A stretch of DNA of 64,000 nt from Chitinophaga filiformis (GCF_021646545.1 NZ_JAKIRP010000007.1:287741-351740); one strand, 5' to 3'. Shown: positions 1 through 10,526, counted from the stretch's first letter. Numbers and translations: made by a program. The notes: generated by a model from the sequence alone, not told the origin.

Positions 1-1873
1 TACGCTTTATCACAAAATCCCTGCCGTTGTGCAGGTGAATACGCAGCGTATCGAAAACAGGAACGCCAATGGTATATTCCGGTAATCCGGGACATATAGG
101 ATAGATCCCCATGGCACTCAGCACATACCAGCTGGAAGTGGACCCCAGGTCATCATTTCCCGGTAATCCGCCGGGTGTTGCCTTAAACCTTGTCTGCATA
201 ATATTCCGCACCCACCACTGTGTTTTATGCGGTGCATTAGCTGCATTAAAAAGATAGGGAACATGGAATACCGTCTCATTATCAAATGTAATATGGTCCC
301 GGCTCAGGGCTGTATCCAGGCGTTCTGTGAACAGTTTGTCTCCACCCATCAGGTTCACCAGGTCTCTCGTATGCTGCGGTACGAAATAGGAATACACCCA
401 TTTATCACCTTCCTTGTAGCCTGTATTGCCTGGCGCCAGCTTAAACTCATGCTCCTGTCGCGGTAACATGAACAGGTCCTGCGAATGAAATAGATTGCGG
501 TACTGGTAACTTCTGTTCATCAGCAGCTGCTGATCATGGTCATTATGCATCACCTGCCCTGCAAACGCTGCAAGCGCCCAGTCATCATAAGCATATTCAA
601 CGGTGCGGGTAACAGATTCAGGATAAGAGAAAGGGATATATCCTTTTTGCTGGAATACCGACAGATCGTCTTGTAGAAATGGTGTATCCACAATGCTCTT
701 TTTCATAGCGGTATATGCCACTGCACTGTCAATACCCGGTACTCCCTTAAGATATGAATCCACGATAATAGGCACAGAATGATTACCTGTCATACTCTCG
801 ATTGGCAGATGGCCTGTCTGTTGATAAATATCCAGCATAGACAACACCATATCCCGCTGCCTCTCCGGATACAATAGACTCAACAAAGGATGCAGGGAAC
901 GGAAGGTATCCCATGGAGAGAAACCACCATATGCAGCGCGGCCGCTCACCCTGTGCACCTTTCTATCCCGTCCGCGGTAATTACCGTCTACATCAGAGAT
1001 GATCCAGGGCATTAACATCGCGTGATATAAAGCTGTGTAAAAGATGGTCTTATTGGCTTCGTTCTTATCAGATATATCAACCACTGACAGCACCTTTGCC
1101 CACTGCTGCCGGGTGTCCTGCCTTAGTTTATCAAAACCCACCGCTCCTTCAACAGCAAGGTTCCTTTCAGCACTTTCTTTACTTACGTCTGAAACACTTA
1201 TGCTCAGGATAATTTGCTTAGGCCTCTCCCCCGCTGCAAATTTCACCAGGTATCCGCCCTTTACAGGCTGCTTCTCTGTAACAGATTCACTAAAATGGAT
1301 GGCTGTATTGAATGGCTCACTATTACCTATGAATATCTGTGGTACACTATGTGCAGGAAACGTAAAACGGAACATACCTACGCGCTCACTGGCCGTAGCT
1401 TCCACAAGTGTATTATTATCTCTGAACAGCACACTGTAATATCCCGGAGAAGCTTTTTCATCAGCATGCGAAAATGCCCGTTGATAGTCCATCGGATTGA
1501 ATGCATTACCACTCGCCACCGGCATCACCTGCAGCGCTCCGGTAGACCCGCTGGGGAAACCACTGTTATGCAGTATGCAGGTGAAAAAGCCAATCGTCTT
1601 TTTACTGTAATCGTATCCCCTCACATTTCCACTTCCCATTTCCGGCGTGAGTTGCATAAATCCCCAGGGCGCTACAGCACCGGGATAGGTTCCCCCCTCA
1701 CTTCCCCATTTGGTGAACACACTGCTTTTGGCAGTGCCGATAAAAGGATCTACATAATCAACAGGCCCCTTTTTCTGCGCTGACAGCTGACTGCCTGCAA
1801 AAAAGCACGATACGATTGTCCACCCGATAAATACACTGATACGCCTGACGTTGGCAGAGAAGATTACATTCAC
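1..1873 (-). CDS. GH92 family alpha-mannosidase, secreted (3' end cut by window edge)
   Basis: Read on the minus strand, an open frame runs from about 1873 to beyond position 1 without a stop. The frame at the two ends agrees, so I see no frameshift. The protein has the GH92 signatures: an early DPFIGT motif, GGFSPWDTFR in the middle, and GNDDLGSTSSWYVLSAMG near the cut end. GH92 enzymes are calcium-dependent exo-alpha-mannosidases of the periplasm or cell surface that trim mannose from N-glycans or mannans. No in-frame ATG precedes the signal peptide (hydrophobic FIGWTIVSCFFAG, then SAQ), so the start is probably the GTG at 1871-1873; that choice is inferred. It lies 66 bp after the GH9-like gene and is the most distal visible gene of PUL 1. 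Only the last part of the C-terminal domain should be missing. The family call is firm; linkage specificity cannot be read. Confidence 0.9.
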   Translation of the reverse strand, partial: MNVIFSANVRRISVFIGWTIVSCFFAGSQLSAQKKGPVDYVDPFIGTAKSSVFTKWGSEGGTYPGAVAPWGFMQLTPEMGSGNVRGYDYSKKTIGFFTCILHNSGFPSGSTGALQVMPVASGNAFNPMDYQRAFSHADEKASPGYYSVLFRDNNTLVEATASERVGMFRFTFPAHSVPQIFIGNSEPFNTAIHFSESVTEKQPVKGGYLVKFAAGERPKQIILSISVSDVSKESAERNLAVEGAVGFDKLRQDTRQQWAKVLSVVDISDKNEANKTIFYTALYHAMLMPWIISDVDGNYRGRDRKVHRVSGRAAYGGFSPWDTFRSLHPLLSLLYPERQRDMVLSMLDIYQQTGHLPIESMTGNHSVPIIVDSYLKGVPGIDSAVAYTAMKKSIVDTPFLQDDLSVFQQKGYIPFSYPESVTRTVEYAYDDWALAAFAGQVMHNDHDQQLLMNRSYQYRNLFHSQDLFMLPRQEHEFKLAPGNTGYKEGDKWVYSYFVPQHTRDLVNLMGGDKLFTERLDTALSRDHITFDNETVFHVPYLFNAANAPHKTQWWVRNIMQTRFKATPGGLPGNDDLGSTSSWYVLSAMGIYPICPGLPEYTIGVPVFDTLRIHLHNGRDFVIKR

Positions 1874-1939
1874 AGTTATATGACTTGCTTCTCTTAAAAG
1901 TAGACATATTTTCTTGTTAAAGAAATATATTTATCCCTG

Positions 1940-3895
1940 TCACCACTTCAGTGCCAGCTGCCGTTCCAGGAAACCATAGCCATAACCAACCGTAATGCGG
2001 TCATTTTTGCTGACAGGCACGGCGCCGCTATCCAGTACTAATCCCTCACCATTCGTTCGCAGTTTCGCTTTGAAGGTCATACTGTTTTTTTCCGCTACCG
2101 CGGATGCTATGCCTTTCTTTACACCATTCACATAGACGGTAAGCGGCAAGGTATTACTGTTCGTCACCGGCGCCTGCCAGCTGACATACAAGCCGTCATT
2201 TTTCTTCTCCAGGGCCTGCGGACGGTTGTCATACCAACTCAATACGGCAAGACTCATATTCCAGGCCGTATTATGATTCACCCATCCTTCCAGGTGCCTG
2301 TCTTTTCCCAGCGGATTGAAAGGATACATTTCCGTTCCCGGCAGGCAGCTGATGGAACCACGGGATAGTTCCAGCCTGGCACATACATCCTCCTGGTAGC
2401 CTTTCGGATACCCTTTGGATATGCCGTTGAAGCCCCTTTCCGGGTGATGGGCCGCATGTACGTTCAGCGGATTGCGGCCATACAGGTTATCGAAATGCGC
2501 GAAGCCGATCTGTTCCAGCCGCTGTTTCTTTGGGGCATCTTTTATAACGGATGCAGCCAGCAATGCGGATGCAGGAAAACCGGCCACATTGCCCACCTCA
2601 TTGAACTCTGGCACCGTCCAGTTATTGCCCATGTCATATCTCCTGAAATCCCAGGCATTATCAGATCTGCTGATCACAATGTCCGTCCATTCAGCAATTT
2701 TCTTCTTCAGTCCAGCAGGCGCCTGATCGCCGTACTGTAACTGGTACATGGCCATTCCTGTCATCAGCATATGCTCACTCATCCGCTGACCCTTTGTTAC
2801 CATCGGGTCTGCCATTGAAAGAGAATCGATCATCCAGGTAACCTGTTTGCTGGCAGCCTTCATATAATCAGCCGCTTCCGGCCATTGTTCCCGTTTTGCT
2901 ACCTCGTACATCAGCAGATTAGGCAACACAGAGAAACCCGGTGCATGCCGTCCCTTGGAAGTGCCTATCTCCCGCTGAATATCCAGCAGTCCCACCTTTG
3001 CCCAATGCTGCCGTGTAAACTGTAACACGTTCTCATAAAAGTTATGGGAGAACCATTTATCGAGATAAGGGTAGGCATACAGGAAGAAAGCCAGCTGCGC
3101 CAGCGTTTGCGGATGTAACTGCCGTGGCAGCGGATCCTTACTGGGATCCCTTGTTTCAGGATTCACCATGTAATAACCCACTCCCCAGTGCAGGTCCATG
3201 ATCACATCTGGTATGCGATTGCCAACAGGTTTTTCAATAGTGGTAAAATACTTCCTGGCCGCCTCCATGGCTGTTTCATCGTTGGGCGATTTCACCAGTT
3301 TATAGTCAGGACTTAACACGATTGCCTTCAGGCTATCATAGGAAATGGTGGCAGGCATCGCGTCATATACTGCCGGATTGGAGAGATACATCCAGATCAG
3401 GGAAGGGATCTCATAAGAATAATAAGTACCATCCCTCCACGGACAACCACCATACGCGGAATGATGTGTTCCCGTCACACTCCGGGTATCGTTCATAAAC
3501 CATACGGAGGGATTCAATCCCTCTTTCTCTATCAGGTAAGGCGCTACCCGGAAAGGATAGGATACTCCTTCCGGCAACGTTCCGCCTTTTACATGCACTA
3601 CATATAACTGTTGATTGGCGGCCGGCCTGAAAGCGCTAAAATCGCCCACTCCCCTCACGGTTTTCCCCTTGTACACCGGCGTGCTGCTACCTGCGGCGGT
3701 GATGTAAAAATCAGCCGTTCCTTCCATAGCTGTTGGCGCCGTAAATCTTTTAGGGGCATCACTGTTGTAGCCGGTCTGGCTCACACATACCCAATGCTTA
3801 TCAGGATGAAAAGTAGTATCCTGTGAATAGACAACTGTTGCTGTCAGCAGCTGTATGCTCATTATTCCAAAAACTGATCTGAGTTGCTGTAACAT
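1940..3895 (-). CDS. Secreted GH9-like protein with cellulase-type N-terminal Ig domain
   Basis: 651 aa with an N-terminal signal peptide (cleavage near VVYSQ). Residues about 35-120 resemble the Ig-like domain that precedes GH9 catalytic domains: a segment starting VSQTGYNSDAPKRF parallels the QxGYxPxxPK motif. The rest is alpha-helical with Trp/Tyr-rich segments, as in an (alpha/alpha)6 barrel. Towards the C-terminus come YGRNPLN, then HHPERGF, then EGWVNHNTAWN, in the order GH9 enzymes show GRNP, HHR and the ENxxxxNA segment carrying the acid. The last 90 residues form a small beta-rich domain. It probably hydrolyses a glycan outside the cytoplasm, but similarity is distant and the substrate is unknown. 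It sits 22 bp after the FAD oxidoreductase gene in the PUL 1 operon. It could instead be an uncharacterised family of the same fold. Confidence 0.6.
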   Translation of the reverse strand: MLQQLRSVFGIMSIQLLTATVVYSQDTTFHPDKHWVCVSQTGYNSDAPKRFTAPTAMEGTADFYITAAGSSTPVYKGKTVRGVGDFSAFRPAANQQLYVVHVKGGTLPEGVSYPFRVAPYLIEKEGLNPSVWFMNDTRSVTGTHHSAYGGCPWRDGTYYSYEIPSLIWMYLSNPAVYDAMPATISYDSLKAIVLSPDYKLVKSPNDETAMEAARKYFTTIEKPVGNRIPDVIMDLHWGVGYYMVNPETRDPSKDPLPRQLHPQTLAQLAFFLYAYPYLDKWFSHNFYENVLQFTRQHWAKVGLLDIQREIGTSKGRHAPGFSVLPNLLMYEVAKREQWPEAADYMKAASKQVTWMIDSLSMADPMVTKGQRMSEHMLMTGMAMYQLQYGDQAPAGLKKKIAEWTDIVISRSDNAWDFRRYDMGNNWTVPEFNEVGNVAGFPASALLAASVIKDAPKKQRLEQIGFAHFDNLYGRNPLNVHAAHHPERGFNGISKGYPKGYQEDVCARLELSRGSISCLPGTEMYPFNPLGKDRHLEGWVNHNTAWNMSLAVLSWYDNRPQALEKKNDGLYVSWQAPVTNSNTLPLTVYVNGVKKGIASAVAEKNSMTFKAKLRTNGEGLVLDSGAVPVSKNDRITVGYGYGFLERQLALKW

Positions 3896-3917
3896 AAATA
3901 TTGGTTAACATGATTCG

Positions 3918-6194
3918 TTAATAACATCTTATTGCAAACATACCCGGCGGCGTACCACCATGCGTGCTTTTTAAATGCACCGTCAGACTATCCGTTTCCA
4001 GCGGCGCTTTCAATACAATACGCTGTAATGACTGATGATTGTCCGTCACTTTTATCACCGGCTCCTTCTTATCATTACAGACCACAAAGGTGTCCACACA
4101 AAAGGGCATCGCCCTTTCAGGATGATGATAGATGACGTTCTCCATGGGATGATCAAAGTCGGTATCAAACACCAGTTCTATCTCACGGATCGTCTTCTTT
4201 TCAGGCCAGCTGAGGGTTAGCTTAGGATCGGCATCTGCTTTGTCCGCCAGCCAGATATTCGGCTGATGCGTAGGGCGGTTCACACCGTTCCTGACATGTT
4301 CAGCGCCAAACAAAGCAATACCTGCAGGAATATCCATCGCCAGGTTCTTACCTGCAGGACGCCGTTCGGGGCACCAGAATTCAAATGCTTCCACACCGAT
4401 ATCTTCAGTAGGGGTCTGTGCGCCGTAGTTGGATACCGCAGGATTGGTTTTATTAAACACGGCGATAATACCACTGATCCGCTCACTGCTGCTACGCAGG
4501 CTTACCACCTCATTCTTCATAAAGCAGAGGAAGATATAATTGTCATCCGGTAATACTGCATCAAAAGACAATGTCACTGCCTGTGCCCCTTTCTTCAGCT
4601 GGATCACCAGTTCCTGGAGGATGACATCCGGTGTATGATGCACCTGCCTGCTGCTGGTGCGGAGAGACACCTCCAATGCCGTATCTTCTTTCGCATCCGC
4701 ATACACCGTCACAGATGGTATACTACCCGCCTTTAAAGGCAGCATCTGCCCCATGGCGGCATTCAGGTGAATGCTGCTGCCATCAGAAGGCAGCTCACGT
4801 AATACATATTCACTGCTGGCTGTTATAACAGCGTCCCTTACCAGATCACGCTTGTCAGTGGGAGCTACCAGCGGGATATGTTGTCCTGCCCTGATCAGTC
4901 TTGACTGCAGTTCAAGCAGCCATTCTTCCTTCAACAGCTGCCGCGGATGTACATCATATTGCCGGCACAACACCGCGGCCATTCCCACCGCCTGTGCGCC
5001 GCAGGCGCCTGTACCCATTACCCGGCTGGACCCAAAGGCCACATGTGAAGCGCTGATGATACGTCCGGCCAGGAACAGGTTGCTGATATTATGACTATAA
5101 AAACAGCGGTAAGGTATCTGGTAGATACCTTTGCTGTGCCACTGATTACAGGAAGGTTTTTCACTGAACACGCCATCCGCAGGATGCAGGTCTATAGACC
5201 AGCCCCCATAGGCCACGGCGTCATGATGCGTACGCTGTTCGATGATGTCCTGCTGCCGCAGCATATAATCACCTTCAAAACGGCGGCTTTCCCGCTTGCC
5301 CGGTATCTGCCCTACCCATTCCAGCGTCATGGTCTCCGCTTCCGGAAAATGCCCGGAGTTCTTGATATAATTCCAGATGCCATACACTACCTTCCACAGC
5401 TCCCATTTGATGGTCTCCGTTTCATGCACCGTATCCAGTCTTCCGCCATATTCTATCCACCACAACTGACAACCATGGTCCTGGCTGTTGATGCGTTTGT
5501 ACCTGGGAATGGCGGTAATATCTTTCAATGCATAGGCGGGTGGAACAAAGACGGTAGGACGTCCGGTATCTTTTGTATAAAAATACAGGGAATGCCCCAG
5601 CAGCTCTCCATATTCAGCAGTAGGCGCGAATTTCTCTCCAAACTCCTTCTCACTTTCTGCGCCCATTCTGAAGGCTGCTCCCGCCAGAAAACCGATAATA
5701 CCATCGCCGGAAGCATCACAGAAGAGCGGCGCTTTCAGCTCATATAATGTGCTGTTCTGACTACAGAATGCTTTTACATGATCGATGATATCAGCATTCT
5801 TTTTCGTCACTTCAAATACGGCTGTATTCAGCAATAACCTGATATTGGGTTCACTGCTTACTTTCTCCAGCAGGATGGTATCGTAGATCAGCGGATTGCC
5901 ATCAGGGTTCCGCCACATATTCTCCGTCATGATCTCGTCTGCCACACCACCTTCTCTGGCCCAGCGGTTATTGTTGCCCATATGTGAAGTAGCGCCCAAT
6001 ACCCACAGTCTTACTTCGCTGGAAGAGTTGCCTCCCAGCACAGGCCTGTCCTGTACCAGCACTACTCGAATGCCTTCCCTGGCGGCGGTAATAGCACAGC
6101 ATACACCGGCCAGTCCGCCCCCTGTGACTATCAGATCTGCATCATACTGATATGTCCTTAAATGCCTGCCTTCGCTGGCTTGTTCTTTCATCAT
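3918..6194 (-). CDS. FAD-dependent oxidoreductase, cytosolic (FAD_oxidored type)
   Basis: The N-terminus has a Rossmann dinucleotide-binding motif, VTGGGLAGVCCAITAAREG, followed by LVQDRPVLGGNSSSEVRLW, typical of the Bacteroidota FAD-dependent oxidoreductase family once labelled xanthan lyase-like (PF12831 type). A second FAD-contact segment, GRIISASHVAFGSSRVMGT, and the GACGAQAVGMAA helix lie near residue 400-440. The last 250 residues are beta-rich and look like an accessory domain. There is no signal peptide, so it should act in the cytosol. The frame is open back to an ATG at 6239, overlapping the symporter gene by 23 bp; I prefer the ATG pair at 6194/6191, just upstream of KEQASEG, which leaves a 22 bp gap. 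Context suggests it oxidises a sugar or sugar derivative brought in by the symporter; that is inference. Confidence 0.75.
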   Translation of the reverse strand: MMKEQASEGRHLRTYQYDADLIVTGGGLAGVCCAITAAREGIRVVLVQDRPVLGGNSSSEVRLWVLGATSHMGNNNRWAREGGVADEIMTENMWRNPDGNPLIYDTILLEKVSSEPNIRLLLNTAVFEVTKKNADIIDHVKAFCSQNSTLYELKAPLFCDASGDGIIGFLAGAAFRMGAESEKEFGEKFAPTAEYGELLGHSLYFYTKDTGRPTVFVPPAYALKDITAIPRYKRINSQDHGCQLWWIEYGGRLDTVHETETIKWELWKVVYGIWNYIKNSGHFPEAETMTLEWVGQIPGKRESRRFEGDYMLRQQDIIEQRTHHDAVAYGGWSIDLHPADGVFSEKPSCNQWHSKGIYQIPYRCFYSHNISNLFLAGRIISASHVAFGSSRVMGTGACGAQAVGMAAVLCRQYDVHPRQLLKEEWLLELQSRLIRAGQHIPLVAPTDKRDLVRDAVITASSEYVLRELPSDGSSIHLNAAMGQMLPLKAGSIPSVTVYADAKEDTALEVSLRTSSRQVHHTPDVILQELVIQLKKGAQAVTLSFDAVLPDDNYIFLCFMKNEVVSLRSSSERISGIIAVFNKTNPAVSNYGAQTPTEDIGVEAFEFWCPERRPAGKNLAMDIPAGIALFGAEHVRNGVNRPTHQPNIWLADKADADPKLTLSWPEKKTIREIELVFDTDFDHPMENVIYHHPERAMPFCVDTFVVCNDKKEPVIKVTDNHQSLQRIVLKAPLETDSLTVHLKSTHGGTPPGMFAIRCY

Positions 6195-6216
6195 ACATTT
6201 CTTTTTTGACTCCCGG

Positions 6217-7962
6217 TTAACAGGATGACGCCACATCATTATTTTCTATCGCGTGCGTCCTTTTGAGGATATGTTTTTCTCGGTTATTGAGCCTTCGTAT
6301 AGCAATTAGCGGGACCACAGCCGTGATCAATACCACAGTTGCAATGCTTCCCACCAGCATTTTCCCGCTTGCCGCCAGTATACACAGGATGTACAACAGT
6401 AAAGCTGTAAATGCCAGCGCAAAAGCGATCACCCGCAATCCAAATAAGTTCTGCCTGCGGATAGCGCCTGCTTCCTCCGCCGACTGTTCTGCTGCTTCTT
6501 TCCGCTGCTGCTGGCGGAATAAGCGGTACTGTAAATAATCATTAGCAGGCGCTTTCCCAACACTCAGTATAAATTCATGCACCACCAGCATAACAACAGG
6601 CAGCACAACACCCAGCAGCATTTCCTGCGAGCGGCTTAGCTTCAGTGTTGTTATAAACGGTACTACAAACTTGAAGAGCAGGTTCACTGCCAGACAAATG
6701 CCGGAGATGATAAATGCTGCCTTCCCTGTCAGTTTTTTAGACATCAAAGCCCACAGTGTCGGCAGTAATGTTGGTCCGCCAGTAATCGCAGCAATACTCA
6801 GCACTACTTCTATCATGCCGCCCACCGCAGGCACCAGCAATGCAATGCCAATCATGCCAAGGCCCAGCAGCAGGCCTGACATACGTGCCATCCTGATCAG
6901 CTGCTTATCAGAAGCATGCGGATTGATCACGCCCTTATAGATGTCATTGGTGATGACGGCAGAGGTAACATTCAATGTTGTATTCGCAGTAGCGGAAGTA
7001 GAAAAATACATTCCTGTCAGCATTAGTCCCATCAGTCCCGGGGGTAATACCAACCGGCATACTTCCAGGTAGGCATTCTCTGTATTCAGGCCACTTAGCG
7101 CCGGGTTAATGCTTTTGTAGATCATGGGCGGCAGCATCCATATCACAGGACTCACCAGGTAAAGCGCAGCGAACAGGAATGCCACCTTCTTCGCAGCCGT
7201 AGGCGATTCCACGCTGGTATACCGTTGTACAAACGTCCAGTTCCCGCCGATATAGCTGATATGATACAATGCAAAAGCTGCAATGAACCCAATGGTATAT
7301 TCACCGTTGATGATGGAGAAGAAATCAGCCGGTACATTCTGCGTAAACCGCTCCCAGCCGCCTGCCGCATCCAGCGATAAAGGCAATACGATCAGCACAG
7401 CGGCGGTCAGTATCACAAACTGCAGGATGTCTGTCACCATTACCGCCCATAATCCGCCAATAGCAGTATAGGCAATCATCATCAGCCCCAGTACAATTGT
7501 GCAGGCAGTTAAAGGAAAGCCCAGCGATACACTCACCAGCTTTGCCACCGGGTACAACACAGCTCCCTTATTGACCAGCGATACGATCAGGAAAGTATAC
7601 ACATAGAATTTCTGCACCGGCGCACCTAATCGCTGGCGGATAAACTCGGCAGCAGTCAGCGCCCCTGTCCTTTTCCACCGCGGCGCCAGCAGGAAAGCCG
7701 TGATAATTCCTCCCAGGCACATCGTCCACTGGATGGTAACAGACACAAACCCGTATTTATAAGCAATGCTTCCCCATGCCACAAAGGTGCCGGCAGAAAA
7801 GAAACTCATAAAGAGGGACAGTCCCCCGATGAACCAGGGCACTGCTTCCCCTCCTGCAAAGAAGGATTTCATGTTCCTTCCCGTACGGGCAAACAACAAT
7901 CCGATGAACAGCACAAAGGCCGAAAAAACGAATATGACAGTAGTATCTATGGTCGACTTCAT
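6217..7962 (-). CDS. Sodium:solute symporter (SSS family)
   Basis: 581 aa and highly hydrophobic, with about 13 membrane segments. The N-terminal half carries GGLSLFMSFFSAGTFVAWGS and later GGLWAVMVTDILQFVIL, the pattern of the SSS family that includes sialic acid, glucose and proline carriers. The C-terminal part has a charged loop (RQQQRKEAAEQSAEEAGA) between the last helices. It would move a small sugar or acid from periplasm to cytosol, driven by sodium. It is the only inner-membrane carrier in PUL 1 and lies between the alpha/alpha-toroid gene (4 bp ATGA-type overlap, 7959-7962) and the FAD oxidoreductase, so translation is probably coupled. The substrate cannot be read from sequence. 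Confidence 0.9.
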   Translation of the reverse strand: MKSTIDTTVIFVFSAFVLFIGLLFARTGRNMKSFFAGGEAVPWFIGGLSLFMSFFSAGTFVAWGSIAYKYGFVSVTIQWTMCLGGIITAFLLAPRWKRTGALTAAEFIRQRLGAPVQKFYVYTFLIVSLVNKGAVLYPVAKLVSVSLGFPLTACTIVLGLMMIAYTAIGGLWAVMVTDILQFVILTAAVLIVLPLSLDAAGGWERFTQNVPADFFSIINGEYTIGFIAAFALYHISYIGGNWTFVQRYTSVESPTAAKKVAFLFAALYLVSPVIWMLPPMIYKSINPALSGLNTENAYLEVCRLVLPPGLMGLMLTGMYFSTSATANTTLNVTSAVITNDIYKGVINPHASDKQLIRMARMSGLLLGLGMIGIALLVPAVGGMIEVVLSIAAITGGPTLLPTLWALMSKKLTGKAAFIISGICLAVNLLFKFVVPFITTLKLSRSQEMLLGVVLPVVMLVVHEFILSVGKAPANDYLQYRLFRQQQRKEAAEQSAEEAGAIRRQNLFGLRVIAFALAFTALLLYILCILAASGKMLVGSIATVVLITAVVPLIAIRRLNNREKHILKRTHAIENNDVASSC

Positions 7963-10526
7963 AATAAACTGATCTCAAGTATTTTCAAGCCAAATGCAGG
8001 AAGCTGCACCTGCCATTCCGGGCCGGTAAGCTCCGTTCCTTCTTTCTCACCTGCTTCATCCAGGATGCTGGCAGTAAGGCCTTGCCCCCTCTTCACTTTA
8101 GCAGCGTCAAACTGTACCGACGTTTGCTGCGCCTCATCATCATCATTCAGCAGCAGAATATATATTTTGTCATTTGTTGTACTCATTGTAGTGATATAGT
8201 CTACCTGCGGATTATTCACCTTGAGCATACCGTCCGGCATATACAGGCGGACGCCTTTACCGAATATCTTTCCCGGCGCAAATCCGTAACAGGTATGCGG
8301 CCCTACTTTGGGTGTAATAAAACCCCTGGGAAAACTGATAGCACCTTTACTGCGGAGGTTTATCTCCGATACCAGGTAATCCGTCAGCAATCCTACCTGC
8401 CACCAGGCATGATGGGGATAAGGACCAGCGCCTGCATTCATGGTCTTCCAGTAATAAGATGCCACACTGGTTTTCTTATCTATAAAAGCATCGCGCCCCC
8501 AGATGGCCGCGCGGGCCATGTTGATGAACAGGGAATCTTGCGTGAGGGCAAAAAGACGTACAAACATACCTGCATGACTCGCCAGCATAATGGGCCCGTG
8601 CAAATTAGCTGACCCCAGACTGCCACCATGTTCAAAACTCAGACCCGCCTGGCTGATCTGCCAGTCTTCCCATTGCTGTCCCCTAACTATCTTTTTAGCT
8701 GTTGAAGGGATAGGGTGCGTGTACACAGACGCAGTATATATCCGCGCAGCGGCAATAGCGGCATTTTTATACCGTTCTTCGCCGCAAAGGTCATAGAGAT
8801 CGAGAAGAGCTTGTACGGTCTGTCCGGTGGCAAAATCGGCCACAAAACGGGCATCTCCGCATACTCCGAGGAAGGCTCCCTTGTCAACGCCGGCACGTAC
8901 CAGCCAGTCTGCACCTTTACGCGCTGCTGCCAGGTACTTTTCATCCTTCAATATCCGATAGGCCACCAGCAGCCCATAGAACGTCGGCCTCAGATCGGGA
9001 ATATCCGTAAACACAGCCTTTGTCGTAGCGCCATCATACCCTACTTCCCAATGACCATCCTCATGCTGCCATTGCAGCAACTTATCCGCCCCCAGGCGCA
9101 GCCGTTCCCGCAACAACTTATTGTCAGGCTCAAACAGCAGTATATTGCCCATGTCCAGCATAGTATAGTAGGTCAGGGCGATAGGCTCTACATAAGTGCC
9201 CCATTCTTCCGTAAAACGCTGTCTCTTCCACAGGTAGTACTGCCCCACAGCAGCCCCCTGGAAAAAGCCAGGTTCTGCCTGTTGCTGCGCCAGTTTAAAA
9301 TTCAGGGCTGCCGGCAAACGCTTTTGCAGCAGCACACTGTCGCCCGTGATAGTTGCCAGCATCCACATAGCGCCATAGTCGGAATTCTTCATAGCATCCC
9401 CGCCGGAACCAACTACACCGCCGAGATAAGCCTGAGCGCCGATCTCCAGCCCTTTATAGTTGAAAGTATGCCACATAGAAGTACTGTCATTGTCCAGGTA
9501 ATGCAGCATAGCCATGATCCTGTCAGATACAGACTGCTTCGTTGTTTTTAGCTTCAGCTGATCCGGGAAACGGTATACATCATTCACAGCATGATTGTAC
9601 ACTGTGTACCAGTCTGCCGGCTGTATGGTATACCTGAAAGAGAAAGTACGTTGCTCTCCCGCGTTCATGTATGAACCGGTTTGTCCCAGCACAGGATGAT
9701 AAGCCACCGGCGTATACTCGCCCGCCCTGTTCATCACCGACAGGCCAAGCTTCCAGAGATTGTGTGTATTCTCCTCTTTCTCCCAGGGGTCGCGCCCTGT
9801 TCCCGGATCAGGTATGACAGCCATCGTGATACCGTCTTTCGTCACCAGCGGACTTAAAGTACTGGCGGTACGTTCCCGGAAAATGACCGGTTTATCAGGA
9901 ATCCCCTGTCCATAACCATAACTCAGCACGAGATCAGTTTGTACCGTATTACTTTGAAAATACCCTGGTATCATGGCAAAATCAGGCCGCTTGTCTTTCA
10001 CCGTTGCCAGTGTAGGCGTTGCGATCGAATAGTAGCCCGAACGCTTTGCTGTAAGCGTGATATCGACCAGTATATCATGATGAAATTGCTTATCCAGCTG
10101 CCATTGGGCGCTCAGCTCCCAGTCTTTGGAGCTGGTAGAAAATACCAACCCATCTGCCCTCTTCTCAACTTTATCCGGATAAAAACGGATAGGTGTACCA
10201 GCGGTGTTCATAGCCACCGGTCTTAAATTACTCTCCCAGTTACGCACCAGGTAATTGTATTCCTTCAGGGAAAAACCACCGGGATGGGTATCTGCATAAC
10301 GCAGGTCAGGTGTACTGTCGGGCTTACCCGCACTGTATAACAACAGGTATTCGCCCGACAGATTGGTAAGCCCCCTGCCTTCTATGTTAAGACCATTCAG
10401 CCGGTATCCGTTTTTTGTATGTATCCATTCCAGCGATAGCTTATCGTTCTGCAGCCGTTGTTGTGCGTAAATACGCTGTCCGCCGCAGACGATGATCGCA
10501 CTATAAAACATTACTATCCATCTCAT
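7959..10526 (-). CDS. Secreted alpha/alpha-toroid protein of unknown activity (possible glycosidase or lyase)
   Basis: 855 aa with an N-terminal signal peptide ending near RIYAQQ. The first 330 residues are beta-rich (probable beta-sandwich). Residues about 340-720 are helical with regularly spaced aromatic motifs (YGAMWMLATITGD, WQHEDGHWEVGYDG, WGRDAFIDKKTSVASYYWK, PYPHHAWWQVGLLTDYL), which fits a six-hairpin glycosidase or polysaccharide-lyase toroid. The C-terminal 130 residues are beta-rich. I do not recognise a named CAZy family. It is the first gene after susCD in PUL 1, 12 bp from susD, and overlaps the symporter gene by 4 bp, so it most likely cuts the imported oligosaccharide in the periplasm or at the surface. 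That role is inferred from position and fold. Confidence 0.6.
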   Translation of the reverse strand: MRWIVMFYSAIIVCGGQRIYAQQRLQNDKLSLEWIHTKNGYRLNGLNIEGRGLTNLSGEYLLLYSAGKPDSTPDLRYADTHPGGFSLKEYNYLVRNWESNLRPVAMNTAGTPIRFYPDKVEKRADGLVFSTSSKDWELSAQWQLDKQFHHDILVDITLTAKRSGYYSIATPTLATVKDKRPDFAMIPGYFQSNTVQTDLVLSYGYGQGIPDKPVIFRERTASTLSPLVTKDGITMAVIPDPGTGRDPWEKEENTHNLWKLGLSVMNRAGEYTPVAYHPVLGQTGSYMNAGEQRTFSFRYTIQPADWYTVYNHAVNDVYRFPDQLKLKTTKQSVSDRIMAMLHYLDNDSTSMWHTFNYKGLEIGAQAYLGGVVGSGGDAMKNSDYGAMWMLATITGDSVLLQKRLPAALNFKLAQQQAEPGFFQGAAVGQYYLWKRQRFTEEWGTYVEPIALTYYTMLDMGNILLFEPDNKLLRERLRLGADKLLQWQHEDGHWEVGYDGATTKAVFTDIPDLRPTFYGLLVAYRILKDEKYLAAARKGADWLVRAGVDKGAFLGVCGDARFVADFATGQTVQALLDLYDLCGEERYKNAAIAAARIYTASVYTHPIPSTAKKIVRGQQWEDWQISQAGLSFEHGGSLGSANLHGPIMLASHAGMFVRLFALTQDSLFINMARAAIWGRDAFIDKKTSVASYYWKTMNAGAGPYPHHAWWQVGLLTDYLVSEINLRSKGAISFPRGFITPKVGPHTCYGFAPGKIFGKGVRLYMPDGMLKVNNPQVDYITTMSTTNDKIYILLLNDDDEAQQTSVQFDAAKVKRGQGLTASILDEAGEKEGTELTGPEWQVQLPAFGLKILEISLL

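Noticed and set aside
1214..1783. 189-codon plus-strand open frame
   Set aside because: It lies fully antisense to the GH92 gene, whose motifs are unmistakable, and it shows no family features.
5091..5747. 218-codon plus-strand open frame
   Set aside because: Antisense shadow of the FAD oxidoreductase gene.
8715..9551. 278-codon plus-strand open frame
   Set aside because: Antisense shadow of the alpha/alpha-toroid gene; its composition is not protein-like and no start context is seen.
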